Assembly: GCA_016210825.1 (NCBI GenBank)
Contig: JACQTM010000377.1
Location: forward strand, 1-7,587
From: Hyphomicrobiales bacterium
Lineage (GTDB): Bacteria > Pseudomonadota > Alphaproteobacteria > Rhizobiales > Xanthobacteraceae
Direction: 5' to 3'
Length of the DNA: 7,587 bases
The position numbers and the translations under genes are program-made. The notes beneath the pieces are model-generated. The model was not told the DNA's origin. It saw only the letters and a program-made list of their open reading frames with translations, and searched no databases. Below, one piece after another: positions 6,035 to 7,587 of the stretch; the stretch's first letter is position 1; each line of letters starts with the position of its first letter.

Positions 6035-6232
6035 ATGGGAACCGTAATTGCTTTCCCCCACGACCAGCGTGTCGGGCGGGTCAAAGGACTGAATGCGCAA
6101 AGTGAACCCGCAGACGTCATCATTTTGCCGGTGGTGCGGATCGAACGGCCAGCGGGCGAGCCAACGGGCATAAGCGAACCCGGCGTACGTTCAACCCCGA
6201 GCCGCCGCCGCCGCCGTGTCAACCGATCCTAA
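6035..6232 (+). CDS. Small basic protein with VIAFP motif, unknown function
   Basis: 65 residues from ATG at 6035, preceded by AAGGGA at 6021-6026 (8-nt spacing). The start MGTVIAFPHDQR, the central VIILPVVRIER stretch and the C-terminal arginine cluster (SRRRRRVNRS) resemble small uncharacterised proteins of Hyphomicrobiales that open with a VIAFP motif; this comparison is from memory and not searched. It has no membrane helix or cysteine. The basic tail could bind nucleic acid or an acidic partner (inference). Its last 17 bases overlap the start of the lipoprotein gene. A minus-strand frame of similar length covers the same bases, but it lacks comparable start signals and context. Confidence 0.6.
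   Translation: MGTVIAFPHDQRVGRVKGLNAQSEPADVIILPVVRIERPAGEPTGISEPGVRSTPSRRRRRVNRS
6201..6215. repeat. (GCC)5 trinucleotide tract
   Basis: Five GCC units encode, in another register, the CGC run of the polyarginine tail of the small protein. The tract directly abuts the GTG at 6216. Length changes in units of three would not shift either frame, so it is not a phase-variation switch. Confidence 0.6.
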
Positions 6233-6995
6233 TCGCGCCCCCGCGATGATATGGCCGCCGATTCCATCTTGGTCCGCTAAACACGCGGCGCCGGGGATCG
6301 TTACTGTCTGCGGTCTTTTTTTGCTTGCCGGTTGTGCCTACGGCGATTTCGGACGCCTGCGGCCTTTATTGGTCGAAGACGACATACACGCATGGGTCGG
6401 CGCCGATGCCGCACGCGCCTATGGTCAGCCGATCTCTCCGTATGAATTGACAGATCCCGAGCGGAAGTTGCGCGATCTCGCCTTTCCGTTGATTCAGCCG
6501 CCCTACGACCGTCAGCGATGGTATAGCGTGCTCAGCGAATACGGCATCTTGCGCAACTTCAACGCCACGGGTTTCGATTTCAATCGCACGGCTTATTGCG
6601 ATCAGCTGATGTCGTCCGCTTATCGCTCGACATCGACCCGCTACCGGAAGCTGACCGAGGACATCCGCAACGATATCACGCGGATCGGCCCGTTCTTTGC
6701 GACCGCGCGCAAGGTGCTCGATCTTGATCGTAAGCGCGAAAAGAGCATGGCTTATGTTGCCGGCCTTTCTCCAGCCGATCGCACCGCAGCCTTAAGCCGG
6801 GTCAATGAGAACAAACTAATCGTCAATTGGGTGCATCGCTCGTTGGCGGAGCGGACGGCATCGTATCGTATCGCGCTGGAACGTCTCGTGATCGAGACGC
6901 CCTCAGACGCGGCGGTCAACGCCGACCGGTCATTGACGCTGCTGCGGCAGCGGATTGCCGAACATCGACCTGAGCCAGTGGCCCTTCTTTGGTGA
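6216..6995 (+). CDS. Predicted lipoprotein, unknown function
   Basis: Up to 259 residues from GTG at 6216. The ATG at 6246 (249 residues) gives a more usual signal peptide and may be the true start; neither has a clear Shine-Dalgarno. The hydrophobic stretch IVTVCGLFLLAGC ends in a lipobox (LLAGC) with Cys40 (Cys30 from the second start). The following residue is Ala rather than Asp, which favours outer-membrane sorting by the rule known from enterobacteria. The mature part is soluble and mainly helical, with a few aromatic-rich segments (DRQRWYSVLSEYGIL, FDFNRTAYCDQL) and long charged helices (YRKLTEDIRNDITRIGPFF, ARKVLDLDRKREKSM). I recognise no named domain. Overlap with the small basic protein suggests translational coupling. 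Convergent with the next gene, 45 bases apart. Confidence 0.78.
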   Translation: MSTDPNRAPAMIWPPIPSWSAKHAAPGIVTVCGLFLLAGCAYGDFGRLRPLLVEDDIHAWVGADAARAYGQPISPYELTDPERKLRDLAFPLIQPPYDRQRWYSVLSEYGILRNFNATGFDFNRTAYCDQLMSSAYRSTSTRYRKLTEDIRNDITRIGPFFATARKVLDLDRKREKSMAYVAGLSPADRTAALSRVNENKLIVNWVHRSLAERTASYRIALERLVIETPSDAAVNADRSLTLLRQRIAEHRPEPVALLW

Positions 6996-7040
6996 TTGAT
7001 TTGGGTTTGCGAATTCCGGTCCGCGGTATCTGATTGTGTC

Positions 7041-7583
7041 TTATTCCTGCCGGCAATTGGCCGCCGCCAACGTCGCGCGTGCGACCGGCATTAATGCGGG
7101 TTCGGGGGATAGGGCGCGCAGCACGATGAGCCCAGTCGGGGTTGGCGATTCAACGATCAGACGGTCGGCCGCCGTTACATCCTCGTCCTCGGGTAAGTCG
7201 GCGCGTTGCGCCGTCGTCATCAGATCGAGCTCAATGACGCGGCGGCCGGCAGCGCGGTCGTTGATCGCGTAATAGGCAATACCGGCACGGGTATAGAACG
7301 AAACCGATGTATAGGCGGGGCTGACCGGAGCGGTGAGCTTGAGCGGTCCACTGCTTAAATCATAGCGGCAAACGGCGCTGGCGAATGCCGGATCCATGAA
7401 CGGCATGATCGATTTTTCGGGGGAGGGGGAAGGAATCGGAACGACGCCGTTGACCGGCGTGATCGCTGAAAGCCGCGAGTAGGCATCCTGCGCTGCGGTG
7501 CGCGGTAGGATGAGAATCGTCGCGAGATGCACGATGCCGCCGAGCAGGAGGCCGCCGACGAGCCACAACATCCAACGGATCAT
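7041..7583 (-). CDS. Small membrane-anchored protein, DUF1254/COG5436-like
   Basis: 180 residues from ATG at 7583. One N-terminal membrane helix or uncleaved signal (about 3-27, WMLWLVGGLLLGGIVHLATILIL) is followed by a periplasmic domain. The block MPFMDPAFASAVCRYDLSSGPL (60-81) and then APVSPAYTSVSFYTRAGIAYYAINDRAAG (85-113) resembles short DUF1254-type proteins of Hyphomicrobiales. In related genomes these usually sit beside a DUF1214 gene. Two cysteines (C72, C177) might pair. The start codon reads ATGA on the minus strand, so an upstream gene may end in the overlapping TGA at 7582-7580; it would lie outside the window. Biochemical function is unknown. The family assignment is from recalled motif similarity and is moderately sure. 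Confidence 0.68.
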   Translation of the reverse strand: MIRWMLWLVGGLLLGGIVHLATILILPRTAAQDAYSRLSAITPVNGVVPIPSPSPEKSIMPFMDPAFASAVCRYDLSSGPLKLTAPVSPAYTSVSFYTRAGIAYYAINDRAAGRRVIELDLMTTAQRADLPEDEDVTAADRLIVESPTPTGLIVLRALSPEPALMPVARATLAAANCRQE

Positions 7584-7587
7584 TGAC

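Noticed and set aside
6201..6215. GCC repeat as a phase-variation tract
   Set aside because: The unit is three bases, so slippage would not change either reading frame.
6019..6222. Minus-strand open frame opposite the small VIAFP protein
   Set aside because: The plus-strand frame has a Shine-Dalgarno, a plausible protein motif and overlap with the following gene; the minus frame has none of these.
1..7587. Search for CRISPR arrays, tRNA/rRNA, insertion sequences, integrases, toxin-antitoxin or defence genes
   Set aside because: No regularly spaced repeats, RNA-gene signatures, transposase or integrase motifs, or nuclease/toxin-like proteins were seen on either strand.

Overview
The window is a GC-rich chromosomal segment from an alphaproteobacterium, almost certainly of the order Hyphomicrobiales (Rhizobiales; a Bradyrhizobium/Xanthobacter/Beijerinckia-type relative). 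The reasons are the gene families present (DUF6456, DUF5330, DUF1491, DUF2336, and a DUF1254-type small membrane protein, all typical of this order), a PleC/DivJ-type histidine kinase, and CtrA-like promoter boxes. The segment is densely coded, in ordinary chromosomal style. I see no insertion sequence, integrase, tRNA, rRNA or CRISPR array, and no sign of recent transfer.

Layout. Left part: the 3' end of a DUF6456 gene (+) meets sufE (-) tail to tail, the two stop codons sharing one TTAA. Upstream of sufE on the same strand is a DUF5330 envelope protein, with a possible weak terminator and a possible sufE promoter between them. An intergenic region of about 440 bases (1593-2033) then separates these minus-strand genes from a plus-strand run. 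It carries a dyad, three GANTC sites (two abutting) and a near-consensus CtrA box.

Middle part: a 616-residue membrane histidine kinase with six predicted membrane helices, a PAS-like domain, and HisKA and HATPase domains, in DivJ/PdhS style. It overlaps by 8 bp a membrane-anchored peptidoglycan-binding protein. A DUF1491 protein follows, and a DUF2336 gene faces back toward it. Right part: upstream of the DUF2336 gene is a second CtrA-like box of the same form (TTAG-N7-TTAA). It is placed at the -35 position of a TAGAAT -10 element reading into the DUF2336 gene. On the other side a 65-residue basic small protein and a lipoprotein of unknown function overlap by 17 bp. The window ends with a minus-strand DUF1254-like membrane protein.

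How the genes may work together (inference): the core looks like a cell-cycle and envelope neighbourhood. A DivJ-like kinase would feed the DivK-CtrA phosphorelay, and two divergent intergenic regions carry boxes for CtrA, the output regulator of that relay. The kinase is translationally coupled to a peptidoglycan-binding membrane protein, which may link envelope state to kinase signalling. The other genes (SufE for Fe-S assembly, the DUFs) are probably housekeeping neighbours kept together by synteny. I do not see a clear-cut new defence or mobile system. The most interesting points are the paired CtrA-type sites, the unusual start of the kinase, the kinase/peptidoglycan-binding gene pair and the small ORF.
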